A stretch of 30,616 bases of DNA from the NCBI GenBank assembly GCA_037446725.1, contig JBBIIC010000024.1:1-30616 (forward strand). The letters are read 5' to 3'. The translations under genes were made by a program, and so were the position numbers. The number at the start of each line of letters is the position of its first letter. Within the stretch, counting starts at the first letter, position 1. Origin of the DNA: JBBIIC01 sp037446725. GTDB taxonomy: Bacteria; Actinomycetota; Coriobacteriia; Anaerosomatales; SLCP01. Shown here one piece after another: positions 23,564 to 30,616 of the stretch. The notes under the pieces were generated by a model that had not been told where the DNA came from, searched no databases, and saw only the letters and a list, made by a program, of their open reading frames with translations.

Positions 23564-24643
23564 GTGCGTACTCCGACCGCCCACCAGTTGCCCGGCGAGA
23601 CACTCGAGTGGCTCACCGGGGAGGACAATCCCGCCGTCGCGGTGCTCGTGCGACGGGAGCTGCTCGGCGAACCCGGCTCCGCCGAACTCGCGGCCCTCTG
23701 GGCGCGCCGCAACGACTTCGGGCCCGTCCCACGCATCCTGGACCTCATGCAGCCCGACGGCACGTGGGCGCCCCCGGCCCGCGACTACCAGAAGTACGGC
23801 GGGTCGCTTTGGCAGGTGCACTTCCTCGGAGAGCTGCACGCCTCCGGAGACGACGAGCGCGTGCAGGCCGCAGCCGAGTACGCGTTCTCACGACAACTCC
23901 CCGACGGCTCGTGGAGCGCGACGAACATGCGCCCTGCAGGCTCGATCACCTGCCTGACCGCGAACGTCGGGCGCGCACTCGCGCGGATGGGCTGGGAGCG
24001 CGACGAGCGCGTCGTCGCGGCACTCGCCTACTGCGCGAACCTCTACCGCGAGCTCGGCTTCGTGGACTGCCGCAGCGGCGGGGAGTACCAGCTCAACGGC
24101 TACTGCCACATGCTCACGCCCAAGGTGCTGCTCTTCCTCGGCGAGGTGCCGCGCGAGCTCTGGCCCAACGGTGCGGAGGGACTGCGCGACGCGTGTATCG
24201 CCGCGCTCCGCGACAAGGAGGTCTTCCGCTGTCTGCCGGCAGAATCGCGCGAGTTCCAGGACATGGTCTGGTCGGTGCCCGCCGCCGAGCGCACCGGCCT
24301 TCTTGACCGGTTCCTCGCCGAGCACCGCGAGCTGCACTACAAGGAGAAGCCGGGGTGGCTGCGGTTCGGCTTTCCGTTGTCGTACAACTCCGACGCGCTC
24401 GAGGCGCTCCTCGCGCTGGCAGGCATGGCCGAGCCCCGGCGGCCGGAGTACGAGCCCGCGCTCGATCTCGTGCGCACTGCCGCTGACGTGCAGATGCGCT
24501 GGATGCTGCGGACGACGTTCAACGGCAAGATGCTCGCCGACGTCGAGGAGAAGGGCCGGCCGAGCAAGTGGCTCACGTGGCGTGCGCTGCGCGTGCTCGA
24601 CCACTTCGGGGCAGAGCGACCCGCTCGGGTGGAAGCTGAGTGA
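23564..24643 (+). CDS. Stand-alone alpha/alpha-toroid (prenyltransferase-like) protein
   Basis: 359 residues, predicted all-helical with the repeat layout of terpenoid cyclases/prenyltransferases: QPDGTW, LPDGSWS and similar hairpin turns, which resemble QW-type motifs. No squalene-cyclase DxDD or other catalytic motif is seen, so enzymatic function is unknown. C130, C169 and C181 align with C139, C181 and C199 of the fusion protein at 13258, and both share the C-xT-xNV...G...V--AL context, so the two are distant paralogues. A metal or cluster site is possible but inferred. GTG at 23564 has GGGAGG seven bases upstream. It ends directly at the stop of the convergent membrane-protein gene and probably shares a transcript with the upstream lipoprotein. 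Confidence 0.75.
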   Translation: MRTPTAHQLPGETLEWLTGEDNPAVAVLVRRELLGEPGSAELAALWARRNDFGPVPRILDLMQPDGTWAPPARDYQKYGGSLWQVHFLGELHASGDDERVQAAAEYAFSRQLPDGSWSATNMRPAGSITCLTANVGRALARMGWERDERVVAALAYCANLYRELGFVDCRSGGEYQLNGYCHMLTPKVLLFLGEVPRELWPNGAEGLRDACIAALRDKEVFRCLPAESREFQDMVWSVPAAERTGLLDRFLAEHRELHYKEKPGWLRFGFPLSYNSDALEALLALAGMAEPRRPEYEPALDLVRTAADVQMRWMLRTTFNGKMLADVEEKGRPSKWLTWRALRVLDHFGAERPARVEAE

Positions 24644-24991
24644 TCATGCCTCCCCGGTCGCGTTCTCGCGCGCGGCCTCCTGCTTGAGCCACGCCGCAGC
24701 AGCCCCGACGCTCGCCCCGGTGGACGCACCGACAATCCCCTGGGCGAGCGCGAAGTACAGGTGCTGCACGGTGCCCTCGGAGTCGATGGCGACAGGTGCC
24801 GCCTGCATGAAGATGCCCGCGGCGATGGTCCCGAGCTGCATGCCGAGTGCCGAGGCGCCCGCCAGAACAGGCGCGCCCCAGTGGCGATCGAGAACGGCAC
24901 CGCAGGCCGCCCCGGCCTGCGCCGCCGCGAGCGTGACCGCAAGCCACCCGGTGATCGGAGAGGGTGAGCCGTCAATAATCGCAAGGGACAC
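24644..24991 (-). CDS. Small multi-TM membrane protein, probably frameshifted at its 5' end
   Basis: The 115-residue reading has three or four hydrophobic helices (about 12-33, 41-61, 76-99) and a charged C-terminus. I do not recognise the family. GTG at 24991 has no ribosome binding site, and in-frame sequence upstream (TESAYTVAFLVAV) continues the first helix without a start codon. A GTG at 25070 in another frame encodes VVAEQRADRTVRRA before a stop. Joining the two by removing one base near 25030-25035 gives a plausible full-length protein of about 140 residues starting five bases after the transglutaminase-like gene. It is convergent with, and touches, the toroid gene. Confidence 0.6.
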   Translation of the reverse strand: MSLAIIDGSPSPITGWLAVTLAAAQAGAACGAVLDRHWGAPVLAGASALGMQLGTIAAGIFMQAAPVAIDSEGTVQHLYFALAQGIVGASTGASVGAAAAWLKQEAARENATGEA

Positions 24992-25025
24992 CGCGACGAG
25001 GAAGGCGACCGTGTACGCGCTCTCA

Positions 25026-25070
25026 GTTCGCGCGGCGGACCGTGCGGTCGGCCCGCTGTTCGGCGACCAC
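25026..25070 (-). other. Putative frameshifted 5' end of the membrane-protein gene
   Basis: GTG at 25070 opens a 15-codon frame (VVAEQRADRTVRRAN) that stops at 25023-25025, in the frame next to the downstream gene. It has coding-like composition, and the downstream frame continues it with RTESAYTV. The GC-rich run around 25030-25040 is a likely site of a one-base error or mutation. Confidence 0.45.
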
Positions 25071-25075
25071 GTCCG

Positions 25076-26188
25076 CTAGGGCGAGACCCCGAGCCAGCGC
25101 GCGAGCCCGAGCCGATCGCTCTGCTCGTCGATGATGCGATTGGCGGTCTCGACCGCTCGCGTCTGCTCGGCAACGAGTTCGTTGTGTACGGCGACGGCGG
25201 AGTTGTACTCGGAGATGAGCTGGTTGTAGCGGGGGACGCCGACGTTGTAGGCGGTGACGTCACCGGCGGCCGCGAGGCGGTCGAGCTCAGCGCGCAACGC
25301 CTCGACCTCGGTCACCCTGCGGTCGAGTTCGGCTTGCGAATCGGCGATGCGCGGGCCCATTCGCTCGACATCCTCGACAGCCCGGTCGTACGCCTCCCGA
25401 ATCGCGTCGGTCTGCCGTCCGGCGCCGTAGGACCGGGTCCCTTCGCCGATGCGGATGACCATCGGCTCGGACTCGAGTATCACGTCGCCGCCGTTGAGGG
25501 TGTCGGGCACCCATCCGAAGAGCGTGGGCGTCGTCGTCTCGACGAGGGCGTAGCCGCTCCCACCGTACGTGCTGCCGTCGGTGCGGATGCCGAGCGAGAC
25601 GTGCTGCTCGGGCGTGAAGAGCAGAATCGCGACGTCGTACCCCTCGCGGGAGAGCAGGGCCGCTGCGAGGAGCGTCTTATCGTCGCAGTCTCCGTCAGCG
25701 TCGCCCACCGTCTCCACCGGGAACTTCGGCTCGAGGTAGACGGGGTCGGTGCGGTATTCGAGCGACTGCACCGCGGTGACGATGAGTTCGGCGTAGCGGT
25801 CGTCGTCCAGGCCGAGCGAGTCTCGCAGGCGCCGCAGGCCGAAGAGCATCGACTCGTACATCGGCTCCTGGTGCGATTCATCGACAAAGGCCCGGTAGTA
25901 CTCGGGGATCCACTCAAGTTCGTCAATCTCCTTGAAGAAGAGCGCGGACTTCTGGGCACTCTTGGCGCCCCGGTAGACAGCCGCGTCCACCGCTACCGAG
26001 AGGCTCGCGGCCGAGCCTTCGAACGTCCACGTAAGTTCGACGGGTGCCATCGATTCGGCGTCGGCCACCGGCTCGATGCTCGGGTAGACGACGTCGGTGG
26101 GCAGCTTCACCAGGCCATCGAGCGCGCAGCCCGGCAGCAGAAGAAGTGATGCGAGAAGCGGTATTATCAGGGCGGCGCGAAACCGCAC
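25076..26188 (-). CDS. Transglutaminase-like lipoprotein with C-terminal coiled coil
   Basis: 370 residues. The N-terminal signal peptide ends in lipobox LPGC (Cys21). A central transglutaminase-like peptidase-fold region has GDCDDKTLLAAALL with C168, QHVSLGI with H196 and YALVETT with E217, a Cys-His-acid arrangement. This suggests a cysteine hydrolase or transpeptidase acting on the envelope, but catalysis is not certain. The last ~110 residues (about 255-365) are a charged coiled coil broken by a Tyr/Asn-rich part. GTG at 26188 is preferred because GAGGGAG lies five bases upstream and the signal peptide follows at once; an in-frame GTG at 26230 would add 14 residues of Pro/Ala-rich sequence. 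A strong terminator lies upstream, so it has its own promoter; the membrane-protein gene follows. Confidence 0.8.
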   Translation of the reverse strand: MRFRAALIIPLLASLLLLPGCALDGLVKLPTDVVYPSIEPVADAESMAPVELTWTFEGSAASLSVAVDAAVYRGAKSAQKSALFFKEIDELEWIPEYYRAFVDESHQEPMYESMLFGLRRLRDSLGLDDDRYAELIVTAVQSLEYRTDPVYLEPKFPVETVGDADGDCDDKTLLAAALLSREGYDVAILLFTPEQHVSLGIRTDGSTYGGSGYALVETTTPTLFGWVPDTLNGGDVILESEPMVIRIGEGTRSYGAGRQTDAIREAYDRAVEDVERMGPRIADSQAELDRRVTEVEALRAELDRLAAAGDVTAYNVGVPRYNQLISEYNSAVAVHNELVAEQTRAVETANRIIDEQSDRLGLARWLGVSP

Positions 26189-26261
26189 GGGCGCTCCCTC
26201 GGGGGCCGGGGCCGGGACTGTCACAGACACCAGACGGCGCCCGCTTCGCTACACGCTAGCA

Positions 26262-26295
26262 AAACACCCGCCTCCTGGTGAGGGGGCGGGTGTTT
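26262..26295 (-). terminator. Rho-independent terminator after the MBL-fold gene
   Basis: An 11-bp perfect stem (AAACACCCGCC with GGCGGGTGTTT) extends inward by four more pairs to a GGTG loop. On the minus strand it ends in TTTTGC, giving the expected U-run. It separates the MBL-fold gene from the transglutaminase-like gene. Confidence 0.9.
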
Positions 26296-26350
26296 GCACA
26301 TCGCGTTTGCACACGAGGTGCGGCGCGAGCGCCTACGGCTTAAGCACCCA

Positions 26351-27118
26351 CTATCGGGGGGGCCCGTACCGCTCCCGATCGCGTTTGTAGTGCTCGATGT
26401 AGAAGGGATCGGCGCCCTCAGGGATCGGATAGGGGGTGCCGTCGCGCAGCGCGCACAGGTACGCGATGTTGCGTTCGAGAAGCCCGCGGTCCTGCACCGG
26501 ACCGTGTGCGGGGATCACCGTTCGGAGGCGAGGATCGTCTGACCATCGCCGCAGACCCTCGATCCAGGGGCCGAGCGGTAGCGCCTCATCGTCCGCGAGC
26601 GGCCACGGGTCCTCCACCGCGTCACCGCCGAGCAGCATGCCGGCCTCGGGGACCCACGCGACCGCCGAGTCCCTCGTGTGGCCGGGCAGGTGATGCAGTT
26701 CCACCGTCCACGGATCGACGTCGAGCTCGAAGGCCGTCTCGAACGGTTTGGTCGGCGCGACGAGCTCGACGTCGTCCCATGTCCCCGGTTCGGCCACGCG
26801 CCGCTCTGCGAGCGTGTGCGGCACTTCGACGGCGAACCGTTCGGCGCACGCCGCATGTGCGACGAGCCCGCCGCCCCGCTCGGGCAGGCCGGCCGTTCCC
26901 CAGATGTGGTCCCAGTCGGCGTGGCTGTAGACGGTGACGACGTCCCTGTCGCCCGCAAGCTCGCTGAATGGCTGCATGTCGGACGGGTGCAGCAGCGTAT
27001 CGAACACGAGCATCCGCCGTGAGCCGACGAGTGCGACGCTGCGCACCTCAAAGCCAGGGAGCGCTACCTCGGCCGTCCAGATGCCGGGGAAGACCTCGGT
27101 GATGCGCGGAGGGTTCAC
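26351..27118 (-). CDS. MBL-fold metallo-hydrolase
   Basis: 255 residues of the metallo-beta-lactamase fold. Metal ligands: H66, D68, D70 and H71 in YSHADWDH, H147 in HLPGHT, D166 in LLGGDAVED and H205 in VIPAHG. The first motif is HxDxDH instead of the canonical HxHxDH, so the site-1 histidine pair is altered; similar HADWDH motifs occur in other members of the fold. The substrate is unknown (thioester, phosphoester or lactone are possible). GTG at 27118 lies three bases after the stop of the YqeY-like gene and has no clear ribosome binding site, so translation is probably coupled. A strong terminator follows the gene. Confidence 0.88.
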   Translation of the reverse strand: MNPPRITEVFPGIWTAEVALPGFEVRSVALVGSRRMLVFDTLLHPSDMQPFSELAGDRDVVTVYSHADWDHIWGTAGLPERGGGLVAHAACAERFAVEVPHTLAERRVAEPGTWDDVELVAPTKPFETAFELDVDPWTVELHHLPGHTRDSAVAWVPEAGMLLGGDAVEDPWPLADDEALPLGPWIEGLRRWSDDPRLRTVIPAHGPVQDRGLLERNIAYLCALRDGTPYPIPEGADPFYIEHYKRDRERYGPPR

Positions 27119-27121
27119 GCG

Positions 27122-27565
27122 TCAGGCAAGCCGGCCGCCGACGATCCGTGCGACCTCGGCCTTGTCGCAGTTGCCGCCTGTCTGGGCGACGACCATGCCG
27201 ATCGCTCTGCCCATGTCGCGCTTGCCGGCGAACTCATTCTCGGCGAACACGCGCTCGACGACGGCGAGGAGCGCGTCCCCGGTGACCTGCTCGGGCAGGC
27301 AGCCCTCCAGGATGTCGACCTGGGTACGCAACAGCTCGGTGCGCTCGGCGTTCGTGGCGGCCTTCTCGGAGGCCTCGAGCGTCTCGCCGGTCTGCTTGAG
27401 CACCTTCTTGAGTGCGGCGACGACGTCCTCGTCAGCCACGGGCTCGCCGGTCTCCTTCTCGCGCGTGTCGATCTCGTTCTTGACCATACGCAGTATCGAA
27501 AGCCGCGGCTTGTCGTGGTCGCGCATCGCCTGCGTGATCTCTGCGGTGAGCAGGTCTTTGTTCAC
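27122..27565 (-). CDS. GatB/YqeY domain protein
   Basis: 147 residues, the usual YqeY length. The full protein matches the family: an N-terminal helical part with KDLLTAEITQAMRDHDKPRLSILRMVKNEI, then a C-terminal domain with MGRAIGMVVAQTGGNCDKAEVARIVGGRL, related to the tRNA-binding tail of GatB. YqeY proteins are widespread and are thought to bind tRNA or aminoacyl-tRNA; their exact role is not settled. GTG at 27565 follows GGGAGG at five bases. It is co-transcribed with the MBL-fold gene after it, with three bases between them. Confidence 0.92.
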   Translation of the reverse strand: MNKDLLTAEITQAMRDHDKPRLSILRMVKNEIDTREKETGEPVADEDVVAALKKVLKQTGETLEASEKAATNAERTELLRTQVDILEGCLPEQVTGDALLAVVERVFAENEFAGKRDMGRAIGMVVAQTGGNCDKAEVARIVGGRLA

Positions 27566-27661
27566 GTGCGCCTCCCATGGTTCGTCAGGCGAGGTGCGGA
27601 CCCGCGGCATCCGGCGGACGTCGCTCGCCTCTCGGTTCAGCCTACCAGAGCCGGGCGGCCC

Positions 27662-28363
27662 TCACCTCTCGAGAGCCTCGACGAACGCCGCCGCCTCTTC
27701 TGTCGTGTAGAAGTGCATGGCGTAGACGACCCGGCGACCGGTGACCGGGTCGGGCCCCTCGAAGGACACCGCGTGTCCGGCCGCCAGCGCATCGATCGGC
27801 TTGACGAAGGGCCATACCACCCAGCCCAGGCGGTTGCGGGACCAGCCCGGGCCGAGACGGATGTCCCCGATGCTCTCGAGCGGGAGCTCGACGCGGGGGA
27901 AGGTCGCCGGCTCCTGACATGCGCCGATCCCCGGGCCCTCCCACAAGCCCCCTGCCATCGCCGCCGAGGCCGGGAAGAACGCCACGAACGACACCACCCC
28001 CACCACCGCCATCCACCACTCGGCGCTCACTGCGGAGGACAAGAGCGCCAGGGGGGCCAGGGCCATCAGGAGGACCTGCAGACCTATGAAGAAGGAGTAG
28101 GTCCCGGGATCGAGCCTGCGGCCGGAGATCCGCAGCGCGCCTTCAGCGAACCGCACTTGAACGTACTCGCCGAACCGGCTTGACGTGCGGTAGTGATACG
28201 CCGTGATAACTCCCGGCTCGCGCTCCGCGGCACCGGGCCGCACCCCGTCGATCTCACGACCCCTGTCGTCCGATGCGCCTCCCCGGACCACCGACCGAGT
28301 GAGCCATACCGTCCACGCTAACGCGGCACCCGTAAGAACCGCCACGACCCACAGCGCGTCCAT
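27662..28363 (-). CDS. Membrane protein of unknown function
   Basis: 233 residues. An N-terminal TM helix (about 4-24), a soluble part with basic residues (about 25-88), then two hydrophobic helices (about 90-112 and 118-138) and a C-terminal soluble domain with LPLESIGDIRLGPGWSRNRLGW and VVYAMHFYTTEEAAAFVEAL. The C-terminal part has the look of a PH-like or YcxB-type domain, but I cannot assign a family. ATG at 28363 follows GGGGGAGG. It is divergent from the transketolase gene and has 96 bases before the YqeY-like gene in the same direction, with a possible TGG-TAGGCT extended -10 in that gap. Confidence 0.7.
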   Translation of the reverse strand: MDALWVVAVLTGAALAWTVWLTRSVVRGGASDDRGREIDGVRPGAAEREPGVITAYHYRTSSRFGEYVQVRFAEGALRISGRRLDPGTYSFFIGLQVLLMALAPLALLSSAVSAEWWMAVVGVVSFVAFFPASAAMAGGLWEGPGIGACQEPATFPRVELPLESIGDIRLGPGWSRNRLGWVVWPFVKPIDALAAGHAVSFEGPDPVTGRRVVYAMHFYTTEEAAAFVEALER

Positions 28364-28487
28364 CGCCCGGCCTCCCCCGCATCGTCACCTGCAGCGGCGC
28401 TCCACCGCTACCGCCTTCGGGTATGTAGTGTGCGAACCCCGACACTCCAGCGGAACCATACACCCTGCGCGGCGGACGGAGAACACC

Positions 28488-30488
28488 ATGAACGCACGCC
28501 TCGACGACCTGTGCATCAACACGATGCGCTTCCTCGCGATCGACATGGTCCAGAAGGCCAACTCAGGCCATCCGGGCATGCCGATGGGCGCCGCGCCGAT
28601 GGCATACACGCTGTGGGACCGCTTCTTGTGTTTCGACCCGGCCGACCCGGCCTGGCCCGACCGCGACCGGTTCGTGCTCTCCGGCGGCCACGGCTGCGCG
28701 ATGCTCTACGCGCTTCTGCACCTGACCGGCTACGACCTGCCGATGGCCGAGCTCGAGAGCTTCCGCCAGTGGGGCAGCCGCACGCCGGGACATCCCGAGT
28801 TCGGCCTGACCCCGGGTGTCGAGGCCACCACGGGCCCGCTCGGCCAGGGGATCTCGAACGCGGTCGGGATGGCGATCGCCGAGGCAGCTCTTGCGGCGCG
28901 CTTCAACCAGCCCGGCCACACCGTCGTCGACCACCACACCTACACCATCTGCAGCGACGGCGACCTCATGGAGGGCGTCGCCTCGGAAGCTGCCTCGCTT
29001 GCGGGGCACCTGAAGCTCGGGAAGCTCATCGCGCTCTACGACGACAACCGGATCTCCATCGAAGGCTCGACGGATCTCGCGTTCACCGAGGACACGGTCG
29101 CGCGCTTCGCGGCGTACGGGTGGCACGTGCAGCGCATCGAGGACGGCACCGACATCGCCGCCATCGAGCTGGCCATCGAGGAAGCACGCGCCGAGACGGG
29201 GGCACCGTCGCTCATCGCCATCCGGACCCACATCGGCTACGGCAGTCCCAACAAGCAGGACGCCGCCTCGGCACATGGGGAGCCGCTAGGCGCCGACGAG
29301 GTAAGGCTCACCAAAGAGGCGCTCGGCTGGCCACTCGAGCCGACGTTTTACGTGCCGGACGAGGCGCTCGCGCACTTCAGGAAGGCGACCGACCGCGGTG
29401 CCGCGTGGCACGCCGAGTGGCGCGAGCGTTTCGACGCCTACCGCGCCGAGCATCCCGAACTCGCCGCCGAGTTCGAGCGCCGCATGGCAGGCGAGCTGCC
29501 GGAGGGTTGGACCGACGCGCTTCCCGTCTTCACGCCGGCGCACGGCTCGATGGCCACGCGCGAAGCGGGAGGGAAGGTCATGAACGCGCTCGCCGAGACG
29601 CTCCCCGAGCTGATGGGGGGCTCGGCCGACCTCGCGCCGAGCACCAAGACGCTGCTCGAGGGGTTCGGCGACTTCAGCGCCGCCGACCGCGCCGGGCGCA
29701 ACCTTCGTTTCGGCGTGCGGGAGCACGGCATGGGCTCGGTGCTCAACGGCATGGCGTACCACGGAGGGTTCGTGCCCTACGGCTCGACCTTCCTCGTTTT
29801 CAGCGACTACATGCGCCCGCCGATCCGACTCGCCGCGCTGAGCCATCTGCACGTGGTGCACGTCTTCACCCACGACAGCGTCGGCCTGGGCGAGGACGGC
29901 CCCACTCACCAACCCATCGAGCACCTGCTCGCCCTGCGGGCGATCCCTAACTCACTGGTGGTGCGGCCCGCCGACCCCAACGAGACCGCGGTCGCGTGGC
30001 GGATCGCGCTCGAGCACCGCGGCGGCCCCGTCATGTTGGCGCTCTCGCGCCAGAAGCTGCCCACGCTCGACCCGGCGGACTACCCGCAGGTGGCCGGTGG
30101 CACCCTGCGCGGTGGCTACGTCCTCGCAGGGGATGAAGGTGACGCCGATGTCGTGCTCGTGGCGAGTGGCTCGGAGGTTCACCTCGCGCTGCAGGCGCGC
30201 GACGCGCTTGCCGGCGGCGGCGTCCGGGCCCGCGTGGTGAGCATGGCCTGCCCGGACCTGTTCGCCGCCCAGTCCGCCGAATACCGCGCATCGGTGCTGC
30301 CCGCAGGCGTGCCGATAGTCACTGTCGAGGCCGGCAGAACGCTTGGGTGGGTGAACTACCTCGGCGAAGGGCCGGTCGCAGTCGGCATCGACCGGTTCGG
30401 CGCGTCGGCACCGGGCGACACCGTCATGGCCGAGCTCGGCATGAACGTCGATGCGGTCGTCGCCGCGGTCAAGCGCGCACTCGGCTAG
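28488..30488 (+). CDS. tkt: Transketolase
   Basis: 666 residues, full length. Cytoplasmic thiamine diphosphate enzyme of the non-oxidative pentose phosphate pathway, transferring two-carbon units between ketose and aldose phosphates (EC 2.2.1.1). Visible residues: H28 in NSGHPGMP, H68 in SGGHG, the ThDP/metal motif SDGDLMEG ... YDDN (D157-N187), H263 in SAHGEPLG, the catalytic-glutamate block VREHGMGSVLNGMA, and HDSVGLGEDGPTHQPIEHL in the pyrimidine-binding domain. All three domains are present. ATG at 28488 follows GGACGGAG. It converges with cysteine synthase: both stop codons lie in one CTAG at 30485-30488, and no terminator can fit between them. It diverges from the membrane-protein gene. 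Confidence 0.97.
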   Translation: MNARLDDLCINTMRFLAIDMVQKANSGHPGMPMGAAPMAYTLWDRFLCFDPADPAWPDRDRFVLSGGHGCAMLYALLHLTGYDLPMAELESFRQWGSRTPGHPEFGLTPGVEATTGPLGQGISNAVGMAIAEAALAARFNQPGHTVVDHHTYTICSDGDLMEGVASEAASLAGHLKLGKLIALYDDNRISIEGSTDLAFTEDTVARFAAYGWHVQRIEDGTDIAAIELAIEEARAETGAPSLIAIRTHIGYGSPNKQDAASAHGEPLGADEVRLTKEALGWPLEPTFYVPDEALAHFRKATDRGAAWHAEWRERFDAYRAEHPELAAEFERRMAGELPEGWTDALPVFTPAHGSMATREAGGKVMNALAETLPELMGGSADLAPSTKTLLEGFGDFSAADRAGRNLRFGVREHGMGSVLNGMAYHGGFVPYGSTFLVFSDYMRPPIRLAALSHLHVVHVFTHDSVGLGEDGPTHQPIEHLLALRAIPNSLVVRPADPNETAVAWRIALEHRGGPVMLALSRQKLPTLDPADYPQVAGGTLRGGYVLAGDEGDADVVLVASGSEVHLALQARDALAGGGVRARVVSMACPDLFAAQSAEYRASVLPAGVPIVTVEAGRTLGWVNYLGEGPVAVGIDRFGASAPGDTVMAELGMNVDAVVAAVKRALG

Positions 30489-30616
30489 ACCAGCTCCTCC
30501 CAGAGCTTCGTGCTAAGGTACCGCTCGCCGGTGGACGGGGCGACCGTCATCACGACGGTGCCCTCGAGTTCGGGACGCGATGCGACGCGAAGTGCGGCCG
30601 CGATGTTCGCCCCGCT
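30485..30616 (-). CDS. cysK: Cysteine synthase, C-terminal end (partial)
   Basis: Only the last 43 codons are in the window; the gene runs off the right edge. The sequence begins SGANIAAALRVASR and ends with VMTVAPSTGERYLSTKLWEEL, the typical end of PLP-dependent O-acetylserine sulfhydrylase (cysteine synthase A, EC 2.5.1.47), with the conserved Ser-Gly-Ala segment and the GERYLST block. CysM or cystathionine beta-synthase-like members are less likely because of this ending but not excluded. Its stop codon (30485-30487) overlaps that of transketolase. Confidence 0.9.
   Translation of the reverse strand, partial: SGANIAAALRVASRPELEGTVVMTVAPSTGERYLSTKLWEELV

Noticed and set aside
1..30616. Mobile elements, CRISPR arrays, tRNA or rRNA genes
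   Set aside because: I looked for transposase motifs, terminal repeats, regularly spaced repeats and cloverleaf patterns on both strands and saw none that I could support; a dedicated scan (tRNAscan, Infernal) would be decisive.

Overview
The window is visibly GC-rich (third codon positions are mostly G or C), uses many GTG starts behind strong GGAGG-type ribosome binding sites, and is densely packed with no intergenic gap above 300 bases. Protein types and codon use suggest an uncultured, probably anaerobic or facultative high-GC Actinomycetota. A Coriobacteriia-like lineage is my best guess, but that is inference and no rRNA or other marker gene is present. I see no tRNA, rRNA, CRISPR array, insertion sequence or phage module.

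Layout. 1-2.0 kb: DEAD-box RNA helicase (-), diverging from a small two-helix membrane protein. 2.1-4.6 kb: exported Gly/Cys-rich protein, then an OmpR-type response regulator and its histidine kinase (+). 4.6-6.4 kb (-): MoaD/ThiS-like beta-grasp protein, chagasin/I42-type inhibitor lipoprotein, retinol-dehydrogenase-like SDR. 6.5-8.9 kb (+): a YbjT-like NAD(P)-binding/DUF2867 protein followed 25 bases later by a heliorhodopsin with the retinal-binding lysine in place. 8.9-10.7 kb (-): arginine deiminase and a YbaN/DUF454 membrane protein. 10.8-15.6 kb (+): adenine/adenosine deaminase, a 59-residue membrane-anchored CxxCH (haem c) peptide with a 7-TM protein, a PASTA lipoprotein, and a 772-residue fusion of an alpha/alpha-toroid domain to an AlkZ-like winged-helix domain. 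15.6-17.1 kb (-): a membrane-anchored class III nucleotide cyclase gene split by one in-frame amber codon. 17.3-18.3 kb (+): a ferrochelatase-like C-terminal remnant and a PaaI-type thioesterase. 18.3-22.9 kb (-): TetR regulator, MMPL/RND exporter and an exported LxxG-heptad-repeat protein as an overlapping operon with a perfect 18-bp operator. 23.1-24.6 kb (+): a lipoprotein and a stand-alone toroid protein related to the fusion's N-terminus. 24.6-28.4 kb (-): membrane protein with a probable frameshift, transglutaminase-like lipoprotein, MBL-fold hydrolase with YqeY/GatB-like protein, and a membrane protein. 28.5-30.6 kb: transketolase (+) converging on the 3' end of cysteine synthase (-).

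How the parts may work together. The most notable unit is the heliorhodopsin, co-oriented with a YbjT-like oxidoreductase and divergent from a retinol-dehydrogenase-like SDR; a retinoid or light-sensing link is attractive but unproven, because no retinal-forming enzyme is in the window. The TetR-MMPL-heptad-repeat operon looks like a self-regulated envelope or lipid export unit. Two toroid proteins share a three-cysteine pattern, and one is fused to a DNA-glycosylase-like domain. Three lesions (amber codon, apparent frameshift, truncated ferrochelatase-like gene) are either real decay or sequencing/assembly errors and should be checked against reads.
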